From Tranquillimonas rosea (lineage in GTDB: Bacteria; Pseudomonadota; Alphaproteobacteria; Rhodobacterales; Rhodobacteraceae), in contig NZ_FOGU01000011.1 in NCBI RefSeq assembly GCF_900111315.1, positions 51,076 through 115,075 of the forward strand: a DNA stretch of 64,000 bases, in the 5' to 3' direction. A program made the translations under genes and the position numbers. A model generated the notes under the pieces. That model ran no database searches. It was given only the letters and a program-made list of their open reading frames with translations, and was not told the DNA's origin. Position 1 is the stretch's first letter. Every line of letters starts with the position of its first letter. Positions 16,400-24,617 of this stretch are shown here, in pieces.

Positions 16400-17758
16400 T
16401 CACTTTCCTTTCGTCGACAGCGTCAGCCGCGACATCGCGGCGACGCGCCGGTCGAGGCGGGCCGCGGTCTCGGTCCTGGCAGCGGCGAGGCGTCGGGCCG
16501 CCGCGGCGCGATCGGTTGTTTCAGTCATTTCGGCCACGCGCTCGTCCGACAGCGGGTCGACGGGCCGGCCTGCGATGCGCACTTCGTAGTGCAGGTTGGG
16601 GCCGGTCGCCAGACCGGTCGCCCCCACGGCGCCGATCACGTCGCCCGCCCCAACCCTGCCGCCGTCGGACAGTTCCTGCGCGACCGTGCTGAGATGCGCA
16701 TAGCGGCTCATCCGTCCGTCGCCGTGGTCGATCTCGACCACGCGGCCATAGCCGCCGCGCCGCCCGACGAAGGACACCCGCCCCGGCGCGGTGGCGTGGA
16801 CGGGCGTGCCGCGCGCGGCGGCGTAATCGACGCCGGTGTGCATGATGACCCGGTTGCGGATCGGGTGGTCGCGCGGCCCGAAGGGTGAGCTGAGGCGCGC
16901 GTCCTCGACCGGCATGGCTGCCGTCTGCACCAGATTGCCGTTGCGGAACACCGTCACGCCGCCCGCGCCGTCGAGCAGCTCGATCACCGCGCCGTCGAGT
17001 GCTAGCGCGGCATAGCGCAAGCCGGGCTGTCCGATGCGCGTGCCGTCCGCGCTCACATCCTCGTGCCAGAGAACGTCCAGCGTCTCGCCGCCCTGCATGT
17101 CGCGGCGGAAATCGACGATGCCGCCCAGCGTGTCGGTGAAGTCGGCGGCGAAGCGGGTGGGGATGTCGGCGCCCTCGAGCGCGGCGAAGATCGTGCCGTC
17201 GACCGCCACCGTTCCCGCATGGGCGCGCGTCGTCGTCTCGGGGTCGATCAGGCGGGAGGCGGGGCTGTCGCCCAGCATCGTAACCACGCGGCGGCCATCG
17301 TCGATCGTCAGCGATACCGCCGCGGGAGTGCCGTCGCTCAGCGACTGCACGCTGACGCGGTGACCGGGGCGCAGGCCGCCTGCATCGGTCTTGTCCGCGA
17401 TGGCGGCGACAACGGCGCGGCGGTCCTCGGGGGCGAGCCCGCTCTCGGCCAAGAGCGCGTCGAGCGTGTCGCCGCTGGCCACGACGCGGCTCCAGGCGGG
17501 GCCGGGTGCGGGCTGGGGCGGGGCGACGCGCCCGCTGGCCTGCGGCGTGGCGGGGCCGGCCGGCGCGGGGATGCGCGGCGCGGTGTGGACCCGGGCGGGG
17601 CGGGCGCCGGCGGTGGCGGCGATCCGGTGGCTTCCGGGTTCGGCCACCGCTTGCGACAGGTCGGGACCGGCGGGGCGCAGCAGGTCGGCGCCGCCGAGTG
17701 CCGCGACGAGGGCTCCGGCGCATCCGAGCGTTCCCGCGGCGATCCAGGTGACTTTCAT
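16400..17758 (-). CDS. M23 family metallopeptidase (LytM-type peptidoglycan hydrolase) with altered active site
   Basis: A 452-residue envelope protein. An N-terminal membrane anchor or signal (residues 1-25) is followed by a proline/alanine-rich linker, then a LysM/OapA-like segment (RVVASGDTLDALLAESGL, about 91-140). The C-terminal M23 domain spans about 290-400. Zinc ligands are His307 and Asp311 in MHTGVDY, and His390. Catalytic His355 is in RYAHLS. The usual H-x-H pair reads GPNLHYE, so the first histidine is asparagine (residue 388), which may reduce or change activity. A strong GGAGGAG ribosome site precedes the ATG at 17758. It lies between the PCu(A)C chaperone and the ZIP gene. Confidence 0.88.
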   Translation of the reverse strand: MKVTWIAAGTLGCAGALVAALGGADLLRPAGPDLSQAVAEPGSHRIAATAGARPARVHTAPRIPAPAGPATPQASGRVAPPQPAPGPAWSRVVASGDTLDALLAESGLAPEDRRAVVAAIADKTDAGGLRPGHRVSVQSLSDGTPAAVSLTIDDGRRVVTMLGDSPASRLIDPETTTRAHAGTVAVDGTIFAALEGADIPTRFAADFTDTLGGIVDFRRDMQGGETLDVLWHEDVSADGTRIGQPGLRYAALALDGAVIELLDGAGGVTVFRNGNLVQTAAMPVEDARLSSPFGPRDHPIRNRVIMHTGVDYAAARGTPVHATAPGRVSFVGRRGGYGRVVEIDHGDGRMSRYAHLSTVAQELSDGGRVGAGDVIGAVGATGLATGPNLHYEVRIAGRPVDPLSDERVAEMTETTDRAAAARRLAAARTETAARLDRRVAAMSRLTLSTKGK

Positions 17759-17786
17759 GTCTCCTCCGGCTGCGTGATCGGGTCGG

Positions 17787-17811
17787 GGCCGCGGCGGCGG
17801 GCGCCGCGGCC
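17787..17811 (-). terminator. GC-rich hairpin after the PCu(A)C gene
   Basis: GGCCGCGGCG and CGCCGCGGCC enclose a 5-base loop, a perfect 10-bp stem in the gap between the PCu(A)C stop and the M23 start. There is no U-run on the minus strand. It may cause partial termination or protect the upstream transcript. Confidence 0.4.
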
Positions 17812-17841
17812 GATGTCCTGTGAAGGGGCCGGCCGGGCGGA

Positions 17842-18309
17842 TTACTCGGCGGGGCCGCGGGCCGTCGGGGCGAGGATCGGCACCTCGACCTCGATTTCGG
17901 CGCCGTCCTCGAACACCAGGGTCAGCGGGAAGGTCTGGCCTTCCTCCAGCGGCGCGGTCAGGCGCATCAGCATGGCGTGCAGGCCGCCGGGTTCGAGGCT
18001 CACGGTTTCTCCCGGCGGGATGGTGATGTCGCCCGCCGGCTCCATCGTGCTGACGCCATCGGCGTTGGTGCCGCTGCGGTGAAGCTCGGGCATGCCCGAG
18101 ATCTTGGCCTTGAGCCCGGTGAGCGTGGCCGCGCTGTCGCCGGTATTGGTCAGCGCCATGTAGGCGACGCCCGGCCGGCTGGTGCCGATCGAGGCCCGCG
18201 ACCACGGCGCGTCGACGACGATGCCGTCGGACCCGGCCCCGGCAGCCATCGGAAATGCCAGGAGGCCGGCGAGGACGGTGAAGCGGAACGATCTGATCAT
18301 GTGGGTCAT
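17842..18309 (-). CDS. Periplasmic copper chaperone PCu(A)C
   Basis: A 155-residue exported copper(I) chaperone that works with SCO to build the CuA centre of cytochrome oxidase. The signal peptide is residues 1 to about 26 (ending MAAGAGSDG). The copper motif keeps the family spacing H-(x)-X10-M-X21-H-x-M: His77, Met89, His111 and Met113. An in-frame ATG three codons later (18300) is an alternative start. It heads a leftward series that ends in SCO, so copper delivery genes lie at both ends. Its promoter must be in 18310-18514, shared divergently with the MerR gene. Confidence 0.9.
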   Translation of the reverse strand: MTHMIRSFRFTVLAGLLAFPMAAGAGSDGIVVDAPWSRASIGTSRPGVAYMALTNTGDSAATLTGLKAKISGMPELHRSGTNADGVSTMEPAGDITIPPGETVSLEPGGLHAMLMRLTAPLEEGQTFPLTLVFEDGAEIEVEVPILAPTARGPAE

Positions 18310-18514
18310 CCGTGTTGGGGTGCCGTCACCTGCCGGCTTGCGCCATTTGCCAGCCGTATCGCCATGTTGCGCAGCGATCCTGATGTCGCGCGAGGGGGTG
18401 TCGCAGGGTCCGGTCGTCATGGCGCCATGGCTACACGCCATCGCCGGTGGGGGTGCAAGCCCCGATTTCGTCGCGGCGGCGGCGTCACGCCGATGTGAGG
18501 CCCCGGACCGCGGG

Positions 18515-18551
18515 TTGCGGGACGTCGGTCGGATACCTACAATCGCTGTAG
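18515..18551 (+). promoter_or_regulatory. merR promoter with overlapping operator
   Basis: -35 TTGCGG (18515-18520), 17-base spacer and -10 TACAAT (18538-18543). A perfect dyad, CTACA-ATCGC-TGTAG (18537-18551), overlaps the -10 box and the likely transcription start. Its right half matches the motif in the CDF promoter (TCGCTGTAG). This suggests the MerR protein represses its own gene from here. Confidence 0.6.
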
Positions 18552-18566
18552 CTTCAAGGAGGACAC

Positions 18567-18995
18567 ATGCTGAGCATCGGCACGCTGGCCCGCGAGACCG
18601 GGACCAAGGTTCAGACCATCCGCTATTACGAACAGATCGGCCTGATGCCCGAGCCGGATCGCAGCGAGGGCGGGCAGCGCCGCTATGGCCGGGACGAGCT
18701 GGACAGGCTGGCCTTCATCCGTCACGCGCGGCAGCTGGGGTTCCACCTGGATGCGATCCGCGAGCTTCTGAACCTTGCCGATCATCCCGACCAGTCCTGC
18801 GCGGCGGCGGATTCCATCGCGCAACGCCAGCTGCGGCAGGTCGAGCAGCGGATCGCGCGGCTCGAAGCGCTGCGGACCGAGCTCAAGCGCATGGTGCACG
18901 ATTGCGAGGGCGGCACGCTGGCGGATTGCCGGGTGATCGAGGTTCTGCGCGACCACTCGGAATGTCTGACGGACCACACGCATATCGGCGCCTGA
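18567..18995 (+). CDS. MerR family metal-responsive regulator (ZntR/CadR-like)
   Basis: A 142-residue MerR-family activator. The N-terminal winged helix (SIGTLARETGTKVQTIRYYE) is followed by the dimerising coiled coil. Metal-site residues fit the zinc/cadmium/lead branch: Cys78 in DQSCAAAD, Cys113 in HDCEGG, Cys121 in ADCRV, and a tail with Cys133 and histidines. AAGGAGG at 18556-18562 precedes the ATG. The CDF exporter gene starts 89 bases downstream and has its own MerR-type promoter with a 19-base spacer, so this regulator very probably activates the exporter when zinc, cadmium or lead is high. Confidence 0.92.
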   Translation: MLSIGTLARETGTKVQTIRYYEQIGLMPEPDRSEGGQRRYGRDELDRLAFIRHARQLGFHLDAIRELLNLADHPDQSCAAADSIAQRQLRQVEQRIARLEALRTELKRMVHDCEGGTLADCRVIEVLRDHSECLTDHTHIGA

Positions 18996-19017
18996 GGCGG
19001 AAAATGCGGCGCGGCCC

Positions 19018-19048
19018 TTGAAGCTCTAGTCGCTGTAGGCCCTAGCTC
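19018..19048 (+). promoter_or_regulatory. MerR-type promoter of the CDF exporter gene
   Basis: -35 TTGAAG (19018-19023) and a poor -10 TAGCTC (19043-19048) are separated by 19 bases, the long spacer typical of MerR-activated promoters. The spacer holds CTCTAG-TCG-CTGTAG, sharing TCGCTGTAG with the dyad at the merR promoter. This gives direct sequence support for control of the exporter by the adjacent MerR protein. Confidence 0.62.
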
Positions 19049-19083
19049 TGTCGGGACCCGTTCCAGAGCAGGAGACCGGCCCC

Positions 19084-20028
19084 ATGCCGCACGACCACGG
19101 ACACGCCCATATCGACCCGGCCTCCGGCGACCGCCGGGTGTCGGTTGCGATCTGGGCAAACCTCGCGCTGACCGTCGCGCAGATCGCCGGCGGCATCGTG
19201 TCGGGCAGCCTCGCGCTGATCGCCGACGCGCTGCACAATTTCTCGGACATGGCGTCGCTGCTGATCGCCTTTGCCGCGCGCAAGATCGCCCGGCGCCCGG
19301 CGGATGCGCGGATGACCTACGGCTACGGCCGGATCGAGATCGTCGCCGCGCTGATCAACTACACGACCCTGGTGCTGATCGGCCTCTACCTGATCTACGA
19401 GGGCGGGATGCGGCTGATCGATCCGCCCGAGGTGGGCGGCTGGACGGTGATCGTCCTGGGGGCCGTGGCGCTGTTCGTCGATGGGCTGACGGCGGCGCTG
19501 ACGTGGTCGATGCAGAAGGGCAGCGTGAACATCCGGGCGCTGTTCCTGCACAATCTCAGCGATGCGCTGGCCTCGATCGCGGTGGTCGGCGGCGGCACGC
19601 TGATCCTGCTATATGACTGGCGGCTGGTGGATCCGCTGGTGACGCTGCTGATCGCCGGCTACATCCTGTATCTCGCCCTGAGCGAGATCGGAACGCCGAT
19701 CCGCACGCTGATGCTGGGCAGCCCGCCCGACATCGACAACGACGCCGTGATCGACGCGGTGAGCCGCGTGTCGGGCGTGCGCGAGCTGCACCACGTCCAT
19801 TTCTGGCAGATGCAGGAGCATGCCGCCGCGCTCGACACCCATGTCGTGCTGGAACCCGAGGCGTGGCAGCGGCAGGAAGAGATCAAGCACGACATCAAGC
19901 ACGTGCTCGAGACCGCCTTCGGCATCACCCATTCGACGCTGGAATTCGAATCCGCCGCGAACGCCCATACCGACGTGGGTCTCTATGGCGCGTGCACCGC
20001 GATGCCCCGTCATCACGCGCACGACTGA
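19084..20028 (+). CDS. Cation diffusion facilitator family metal exporter
   Basis: A 314-residue CDF transporter with six predicted membrane helices and a C-terminal cytosolic dimer domain. Zinc-site residues are Asp48/His51/Asp55 in ADALHNFSD and His156/Asp160 in LHNLSD. The N-terminus is histidine-rich (HDHGHAH, residues 3-9), as in ZitB and CzcD. The sequence near residue 240 (LHHVHFWQM) and the His-rich end fit the metal-sensing C-terminal domain. It exports zinc or similar ions out of the cytosol using the proton gradient. It lies directly after the MerR gene and its promoter. Confidence 0.92.
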   Translation: MPHDHGHAHIDPASGDRRVSVAIWANLALTVAQIAGGIVSGSLALIADALHNFSDMASLLIAFAARKIARRPADARMTYGYGRIEIVAALINYTTLVLIGLYLIYEGGMRLIDPPEVGGWTVIVLGAVALFVDGLTAALTWSMQKGSVNIRALFLHNLSDALASIAVVGGGTLILLYDWRLVDPLVTLLIAGYILYLALSEIGTPIRTLMLGSPPDIDNDAVIDAVSRVSGVRELHHVHFWQMQEHAAALDTHVVLEPEAWQRQEEIKHDIKHVLETAFGITHSTLEFESAANAHTDVGLYGACTAMPRHHAHD

Positions 20029-20052
20029 GGGGCGCCGGGTGGGGCGGTGGCT

Positions 20053-20802
20053 TCAGGCCGCCTGCTGCACCCGGCCCATGCGGCGGGCGAGCGCGCGCTC
20101 GACAAGGACCAGCGCGTCGTAGAGCAGCACCGCGAAGATGCCGACGATCAGCCCGCCCTGCAGCACGTAGGCCGTGTTGTCGGTCAAGAGGCCCGCGATG
20201 ATGACTTCGCCCAGCGTCGCCGCCGCCACGGTCGAGCCGATCGTCGCGGTTCCGAGAGAGATCACCACCGACAGGCGGATGCCGGTCAGGATCACCGGCG
20301 CGGCGAGCGGCAGCTCGACCTGCCACAGCTGCTGCCAGCGGGTCAGGCCCATGCCGCGCGCGGCCTCCATCGTGCGGGGCGGCAGCGTGCCGAACCCGGT
20401 CATGGCGTTCTCGAACACCGGCAGGAGGCCGTACAGGAACAGCGCCACCAGCGTCGGCCCCGAGCCGAACCCGAAGACCGGCACGGTCAGCGCCAGCACA
20501 GCGACCGGCGGGAAGGTCTGGCCGATATTGGTGATCGTGCGCGACAATGGCCGGAACGCGGCACCCGCGGGCCGGGTGACGAGGATCGCGAGCGACACGG
20601 CCACCACGGTGGCCAGCCCGGAGGCCACGGCGACCAGCCCCAGGTGGCTGAGCGACAGCGACAGGAGCGATGTGCGCTGGTAGATCACAGGGCCGCCGTT
20701 CGGCGCGAAGGGGGCGAAGAGCGGCGTGAACAGCTCGGGCCGCAGGACGAGCGCCACCAGCAGGGCCACCAGCAGGCCGCGCAGGATCAGTCCCTTTCTC
20801 AT
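20053..20802 (-). CDS. yehW: Osmoprotectant ABC transporter permease, YehW-like
   Basis: A 249-residue permease with about six membrane segments and a BPD_transp_1 domain (FENAMTGFGTLPPRTMEAARGMGLTR contains the coupling loop). Length and position match YehW, the smaller of the two permeases in YehZYXW (OsmF) importers for glycine betaine-like compounds. Its ATG overlaps the ATPase stop by four bases. It is the last gene of the operon and faces the CDF gene across 24 bases. Confidence 0.87.
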   Translation of the reverse strand: MRKGLILRGLLVALLVALVLRPELFTPLFAPFAPNGGPVIYQRTSLLSLSLSHLGLVAVASGLATVVAVSLAILVTRPAGAAFRPLSRTITNIGQTFPPVAVLALTVPVFGFGSGPTLVALFLYGLLPVFENAMTGFGTLPPRTMEAARGMGLTRWQQLWQVELPLAAPVILTGIRLSVVISLGTATIGSTVAAATLGEVIIAGLLTDNTAYVLQGGLIVGIFAVLLYDALVLVERALARRMGRVQQAA

Positions 20803-21734
20803 GAGGCGCGCGCCGCCCGTGCGCGGATCGCCTCGAGCGTGACGCGGCCCACGACCGTGCCGTCGCGGGTGACCGGCAGCGCCTCGCGGTCGGTCCAGAG
20901 GCTGGCCGAGAGCGCGTCGCGCAGGCTGGCGCCCGAGTCGATGGCGGTGCCGTCTGCCGGGCCGTCCTCGACGATCTCCGAGACGGGGACGAGCGAGAGG
21001 AAGCGCATCGGCCGCTCGGTATCGCCGATCAGGTCGGCGACGAAGTCGGTTGCGGGGTCGGCCACGATCTCGGCCGGGGGGGCATATTGCAGAAGCCGGC
21101 CGTCATCCATCACCGCGACCTTGTCGCCGAGCCGGATCGCCTCTTCCATGTCGTGCGTCACCAGCATGATGGTCGAGCCGAGCTTGCGCTGGATCTGGCG
21201 CAGGTCGTCCTGGGCGCGGGCCCGGATGATCGGGTCGAGCGCGCCGAAGGGTTCGTCCATCAGCATCAGGTCGGGGCGCGAGGCCAGCGCGCGGGCGACG
21301 CCGACGCGCTGCTGCTGTCCGCCCGACAACTCGTGCGGGAAGCGGTCGCGGAACGACGCGGGCTCCATGTCGAACAGCGTCAGCAGCTCGTCCACGCGCG
21401 CCCGGATGTCGGACCGGGACCAGCCCAGCAATCTGGGCACCGCACCGATATTGCGCGCGACCGAGTGGTGCGGGAAAAGGCCGTGGCCCTGGATGGCATA
21501 GCCGATCCGGCGCCGCAGCAGGTGGGGCGCCATCTCGCCCGCCGGCTCGCCGTTGATACGTACGCTGCCCGAAGTCGGCTCGACGAGCCGGTTGATCATC
21601 CGCAGGAGCGTGGTCTTGCCCGACCCGGAGGTGCCCACGACCGCCGTGATCGTGGCGGTGTCGACCGTCAGCGACACGGCGTCCACCGCGGTGGTGTCGC
21701 CGTAGACCTTGGTGAGGGCGTCGATTTCGATCAT
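20799..21734 (-). CDS. yehX: Osmoprotectant ABC transporter ATP-binding protein, YehX/OpuA-like
   Basis: A 311-residue ATPase with Walker A GTSGSGKTT (34-42), Q-loop YAIQGHGLF, signature LSGGQ (136-140) and Walker B LMLMDEP (156-162). After the ATPase core comes a short C-terminal region with about one CBS-like repeat (DALSASLWTDREALPVTRDG), as in glycine betaine/choline ATPases, where CBS modules sense ionic strength. It lies between two permease genes with ATGA overlaps on both sides, in the same order as E. coli yehZYXW. Confidence 0.9.
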   Translation of the reverse strand: MIEIDALTKVYGDTTAVDAVSLTVDTATITAVVGTSGSGKTTLLRMINRLVEPTSGSVRINGEPAGEMAPHLLRRRIGYAIQGHGLFPHHSVARNIGAVPRLLGWSRSDIRARVDELLTLFDMEPASFRDRFPHELSGGQQQRVGVARALASRPDLMLMDEPFGALDPIIRARAQDDLRQIQRKLGSTIMLVTHDMEEAIRLGDKVAVMDDGRLLQYAPPAEIVADPATDFVADLIGDTERPMRFLSLVPVSEIVEDGPADGTAIDSGASLRDALSASLWTDREALPVTRDGTVVGRVTLEAIRARAARAS

Positions 21735-22831
21735 GGGGCGGCTCCCTTCGGCGCGCGGCGGGTCAGGTCGACGCAGATGTCCATCAGCACGCCCGCGACG
21801 ATCGCCATCAGGACGGTCGGCAGCGCGCCGAGCAGGATCAGGTCGGTCGCCGTCTGGTTCAGGCCCTGGAACACGAAGGTTCCGAACCCGCCGCCGCCGA
21901 TCAGCCCGGCGATGACGGCAAGGCCAATGTTCTGCACCAGCACGATGCGGATCGCGGCGAGGATCACGGGCAGTGCGAGCGGCAGCTCGACCCGCATCAG
22001 TCGCTGACGCGTGGTCATGCCCATGCCCGTCGCCGCCTCGAGCGTCGCGGGCGGCAGGGTGCCGAGCCCGGCAACGGTGTTCGAGACCACGGGCAGCAGT
22101 GAATAGAGGAAAAGGGCGAGAAAGGCCGGCGCGAAACCGATCCCGGCGATGCCGATGGCGCGCGCGCCGGGGACCGAGGCGCCGACCCATGACAGGATCG
22201 GGATCATCAGGCCGAACATCGCGAGCGAGGGGATCGTCTGCAGCAGGCTCAGCACCGGCAGGACGGCGCCCCGCGCCTTTGCGCGCCGGTGGCACAGGAT
22301 ACCCAGCGGAAAGCCGACAAGCGCGGCCGCGGCGAGCGAGCCGATGGCCAGCGCCACGTGACGCTGCGCGGCCGTCCAGAAGCTCGCCGCGCGGCCGGCA
22401 TATTCCTGCATCACCGACAGGTCCATCAGCGCGCCGGAGCCCAGCAGCGCGCCGAACGCCCCGAGCAGTCCGACGAGGATGGCGAAGCGCGCCCCCGGAC
22501 CGGGGCGCATCGCCGACAGCGCGTCGGCCATGAGCAACAGAAGCGCCAGCAGCAGAAGCCAGAACCCGATCGCCGGCGAGACGCGGGCGAGCTCGCCGGC
22601 GTCGGCCAAAAGGGCGCGGGCTCCGATCGTCAGCGTCAGGACGATTCCGCCGACACCGACCAGGCTGCCGGCGAAGCGGAGCCACTGGCGGCTCCGGACC
22701 AGCCCCATCGCCAGCCCCGCCACCACGGCCGCCAGGGTGACCGAGACCGCCCATGGGGGCGCCATCGCCCACAGGGCCACGTCCTCGCCCAGGACGATGC
22801 GGTTCTCGCGGATGACGCCGAACGGCAGCAC
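21731..22831 (-). CDS. yehY: Osmoprotectant ABC transporter permease, YehY-like (start uncertain)
   Basis: At least 366 residues: several N-terminal membrane segments followed by a BPD_transp_1 permease domain (LGTLPPATLEAATGMGMTTRQ). The GTG at 22831 is the first conventional start codon, but it cuts a hydrophobic helix in half. The same frame stays open upstream to a CTG at 22945 that overlaps the binding-protein stop (CTGA). Starting there would restore the complete first helix (ALFAVIGLVAVVLPFGVI) and give 404 residues, closer in layout to YehY of about 385. I therefore suspect a CTG start with translational coupling. Confidence 0.82.
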   Translation of the reverse strand: MLPFGVIRENRIVLGEDVALWAMAPPWAVSVTLAAVVAGLAMGLVRSRQWLRFAGSLVGVGGIVLTLTIGARALLADAGELARVSPAIGFWLLLLALLLLMADALSAMRPGPGARFAILVGLLGAFGALLGSGALMDLSVMQEYAGRAASFWTAAQRHVALAIGSLAAAALVGFPLGILCHRRAKARGAVLPVLSLLQTIPSLAMFGLMIPILSWVGASVPGARAIGIAGIGFAPAFLALFLYSLLPVVSNTVAGLGTLPPATLEAATGMGMTTRQRLMRVELPLALPVILAAIRIVLVQNIGLAVIAGLIGGGGFGTFVFQGLNQTATDLILLGALPTVLMAIVAGVLMDICVDLTRRAPKGAAP

Positions 22832-22941
22832 AACGGCAACGAGCCCGATGACGGCAAAAAGCGCACCGCTCGGGCTGAGGGAGTGCCACGCCTTGGCGGC
22901 GGCGTGCCCGGCGGTGGTCCGCCGGGCGTCGGGGGCCGCGA

Positions 22942-23853
22942 TCAGTTCAGGACCCCGCTCTGGGTCAGGTAGTCCCGCGCGACGGCTTCGGCCGGCTCAC
23001 CGCCGACCTGGATGCGGCCGTTCAGCCTTTGCAGGGTTTCCATGTCCAGCCCTTCGAAGATCGGGTTCAGAACGTCCGGGATCTCGGGATATTCGTCGAG
23101 CGTCTCGGCCCGCACGATGGGCGTCGGCTCGTAGACCGGCTGCACGCCCTGGTCGTCCGCCATCACGACGAGACCGGTCGCCCCGACACCGCCATCGGTG
23201 CCATAGACCATCGCCGCGTTGACGCCGGACGTGCCGCGCGCGGCAGCCTGGATCGTCGCGGCGGTGTCGCCGCCCGAGAGGATGACGGTCTGGTCCTCGG
23301 ACAGCTCGAAGCCGTAGGTCTCCTGCATGGCCGGAAGGACGGCGGGGGAGGACACGAACTCGGTCGAGGCGGCAAGCGTCACGTCGCCGCCATTCGAGAT
23401 CCAGTCGCCGAAGTCGGTCATCGTCGAGAGGTCGTTCTCTTCGGCCACATCCGAGGTCACGGCGATGGCCCAAGTGTTGTTGGCGGGCGCCGGCTGGAGC
23501 CATTGGATGTCGTTCGCCTCGGCGTCCAGTTCCTTCGCCCGCTCATAGGCGGCGTCGGGATCCTTCCAGGTGTCGCTGTCGGCCTCGTTGAAGAAGAACG
23601 CGGCATTGCCGGTGTACTCGGGGTAGATGTCGATCTGGCCGGCGAGGATCGCCTCGCGCACCACCTGGGTGCCACCAAGCTGAAGCCGCCGATTGACCGG
23701 CATCCCCGCATCCTCCAGCGCCAGCGCGATCATGTTGCCCAGAAGGCCGCCTTCGGTATCGATCTTGGACGACACGACGATGTCGGCGTTGGCCGCGTTG
23801 GCGAGGGCCGCCGCAGCCAGTCCGAACGCGGCAGCAGCAGATTTCAAAGTCAT
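22942..23853 (-). CDS. yehZ: Osmoprotectant-type periplasmic binding protein, YehZ/OsmF-like
   Basis: A 303-residue OpuAC-type binding protein. The Sec signal is MTLKSAAAAFGLAAAALANAANA, cleaved near residue 23. The mature part has the family landmarks SKIDTEGGLLGNMIALALEDAG, GQIDIYPEYTGNAA and the late PIVRAETLDEYPEIPDVLNPIF. The aromatic ligand cage could not be checked. GGGAG lies before the ATG at 23853; an in-frame ATG at 23904 would add a non-signal-like extension. It is the first gene of the operon, which is typical. The ligand is probably a betaine or similar quaternary amine. Confidence 0.9.
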   Translation of the reverse strand: MTLKSAAAAFGLAAAALANAANADIVVSSKIDTEGGLLGNMIALALEDAGMPVNRRLQLGGTQVVREAILAGQIDIYPEYTGNAAFFFNEADSDTWKDPDAAYERAKELDAEANDIQWLQPAPANNTWAIAVTSDVAEENDLSTMTDFGDWISNGGDVTLAASTEFVSSPAVLPAMQETYGFELSEDQTVILSGGDTAATIQAAARGTSGVNAAMVYGTDGGVGATGLVVMADDQGVQPVYEPTPIVRAETLDEYPEIPDVLNPIFEGLDMETLQRLNGRIQVGGEPAEAVARDYLTQSGVLN

Positions 23854-24222
23854 CGACGTACACTCCCTGATGTTGCGACAAGCGAAGTAGAGTGAGTTTG
23901 CCACGTGGCCAACCCTGTGTCCTGCTTCACCTTCCGCCGGCGCGATACGGGCCGGGGCAGTATGCCATCTGGAAAGGATGAAGCCGAGGACAGGGGATGG
24001 CCGCGGGTAGATGGCGGTTCATTTACTTGAGGGATGTTTCTGGCGTTTCCGAATTGAGTCATCCTATCAAAATATCGCGCAGTTTTTTTCGACGTGTCGA
24101 CGTAGTTTCGAGCACGCAATTTCGGTCTTTTTTCGCTTTTCAGTTCTGTGGAGTTCTCGGGGATGCTGCGAGCTGACTTTATCATGGGGATTTCGGTCCG
24201 AAGTATCGCGGTCAAGCGATCA

Positions 24223-24236
24223 CTGCACGGGTGCAG
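24223..24236. repeat. Perfect dyad CTGCAC-GG-GTGCAG
   Basis: A 6-bp perfect inverted repeat with a 2-base centre in the AT-rich region between the osmoprotectant operon and the LuxR-type regulator. It is a candidate binding site for a dimeric regulator. Confidence 0.4.
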
Positions 24237-24257
24237 GGCTCCCTGTCTAAAGATTGA

Positions 24258-24289
24258 CTACGCTTAAAGTGGTAGCCTTTTAGGCGTAG
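24258..24289. repeat. Long imperfect inverted repeat
   Basis: CTACGCTTAAAG and CTTTTAGGCGTAG pair over about 12 bases with one G:T-type change and one bulge, enclosing seven bases. It is either a stem-loop in a transcript or a protein-binding dyad upstream of the LuxR-type gene. Confidence 0.4.
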
Positions 24290-24542
24290 AAAGCGAGGCA
24301 TTGCGGCGGGTTCCTGACTGATTACCTAGGGTAAATTGACCGTGAGTTGTAAGTTTCGGCGGCTGCGATTCGAGATGCCGCGCGTCTGAAATTTATGGGG
24401 TTATACCATGTCTTGTGTATTGCAGCGCATTGGTATCTATATGCTGAAAAATCACCCTGGAGCGTCCGGGCCGGACCTGTCCAAAAGATTACGTTTACTT
24501 TAAGTTAATCCGTCTTATTCTGATCGGACTTAGTTCGTTTTT

Positions 24543-24548
24543 TATACT
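24543..24548 (+). promoter_or_regulatory. Candidate -10 box for the LuxR-type gene
   Basis: TATACT matches five of six consensus bases and lies 70 bases before the start codon. No TTGACA-like element is found 16-18 bases upstream, so the promoter would need an activator. The nearby dyads could bind it. Confidence 0.4.
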
Positions 24549-24617
24549 AGCTCCGGTGTCGCCGTTTGCGATGCCATCATTTTTTGGGAGGCCGGCTCCT
24601 GCCCGCCGGAAACATTT

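Larger units (their letters stand above)
23854..24617. other. 764-base AT-rich non-coding region with several inverted repeats
   Basis: No convincing gene. From about 24010 the base composition drops far below the GC-rich surroundings. Perfect or near-perfect dyads are CTGCAC-GG-GTGCAG (24223-24236), an imperfect 12-bp arm pair (24258-24269 with 24277-24289), TTACC-TAG-GGTAA (24322-24334) and GTCCGG-G-CCGGAC (24464-24476). A good -10 box, TATACT (24543-24548), lies 70 bases before the LuxR-type gene, without a matching -35. This fits a long, activator-dependent control region. Confidence 0.6.

Noticed and set aside
18310..18514. Possible small gene in the divergent region between PCu(A)C and merR
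   Set aside because: Open frames exist, but no ribosome site or protein-like composition; more likely only control DNA.
24223..24289. Inverted repeats as possible CRISPR or transposon ends
   Set aside because: Each is single, with no regular spacing, no repeated units and no transposase gene nearby.
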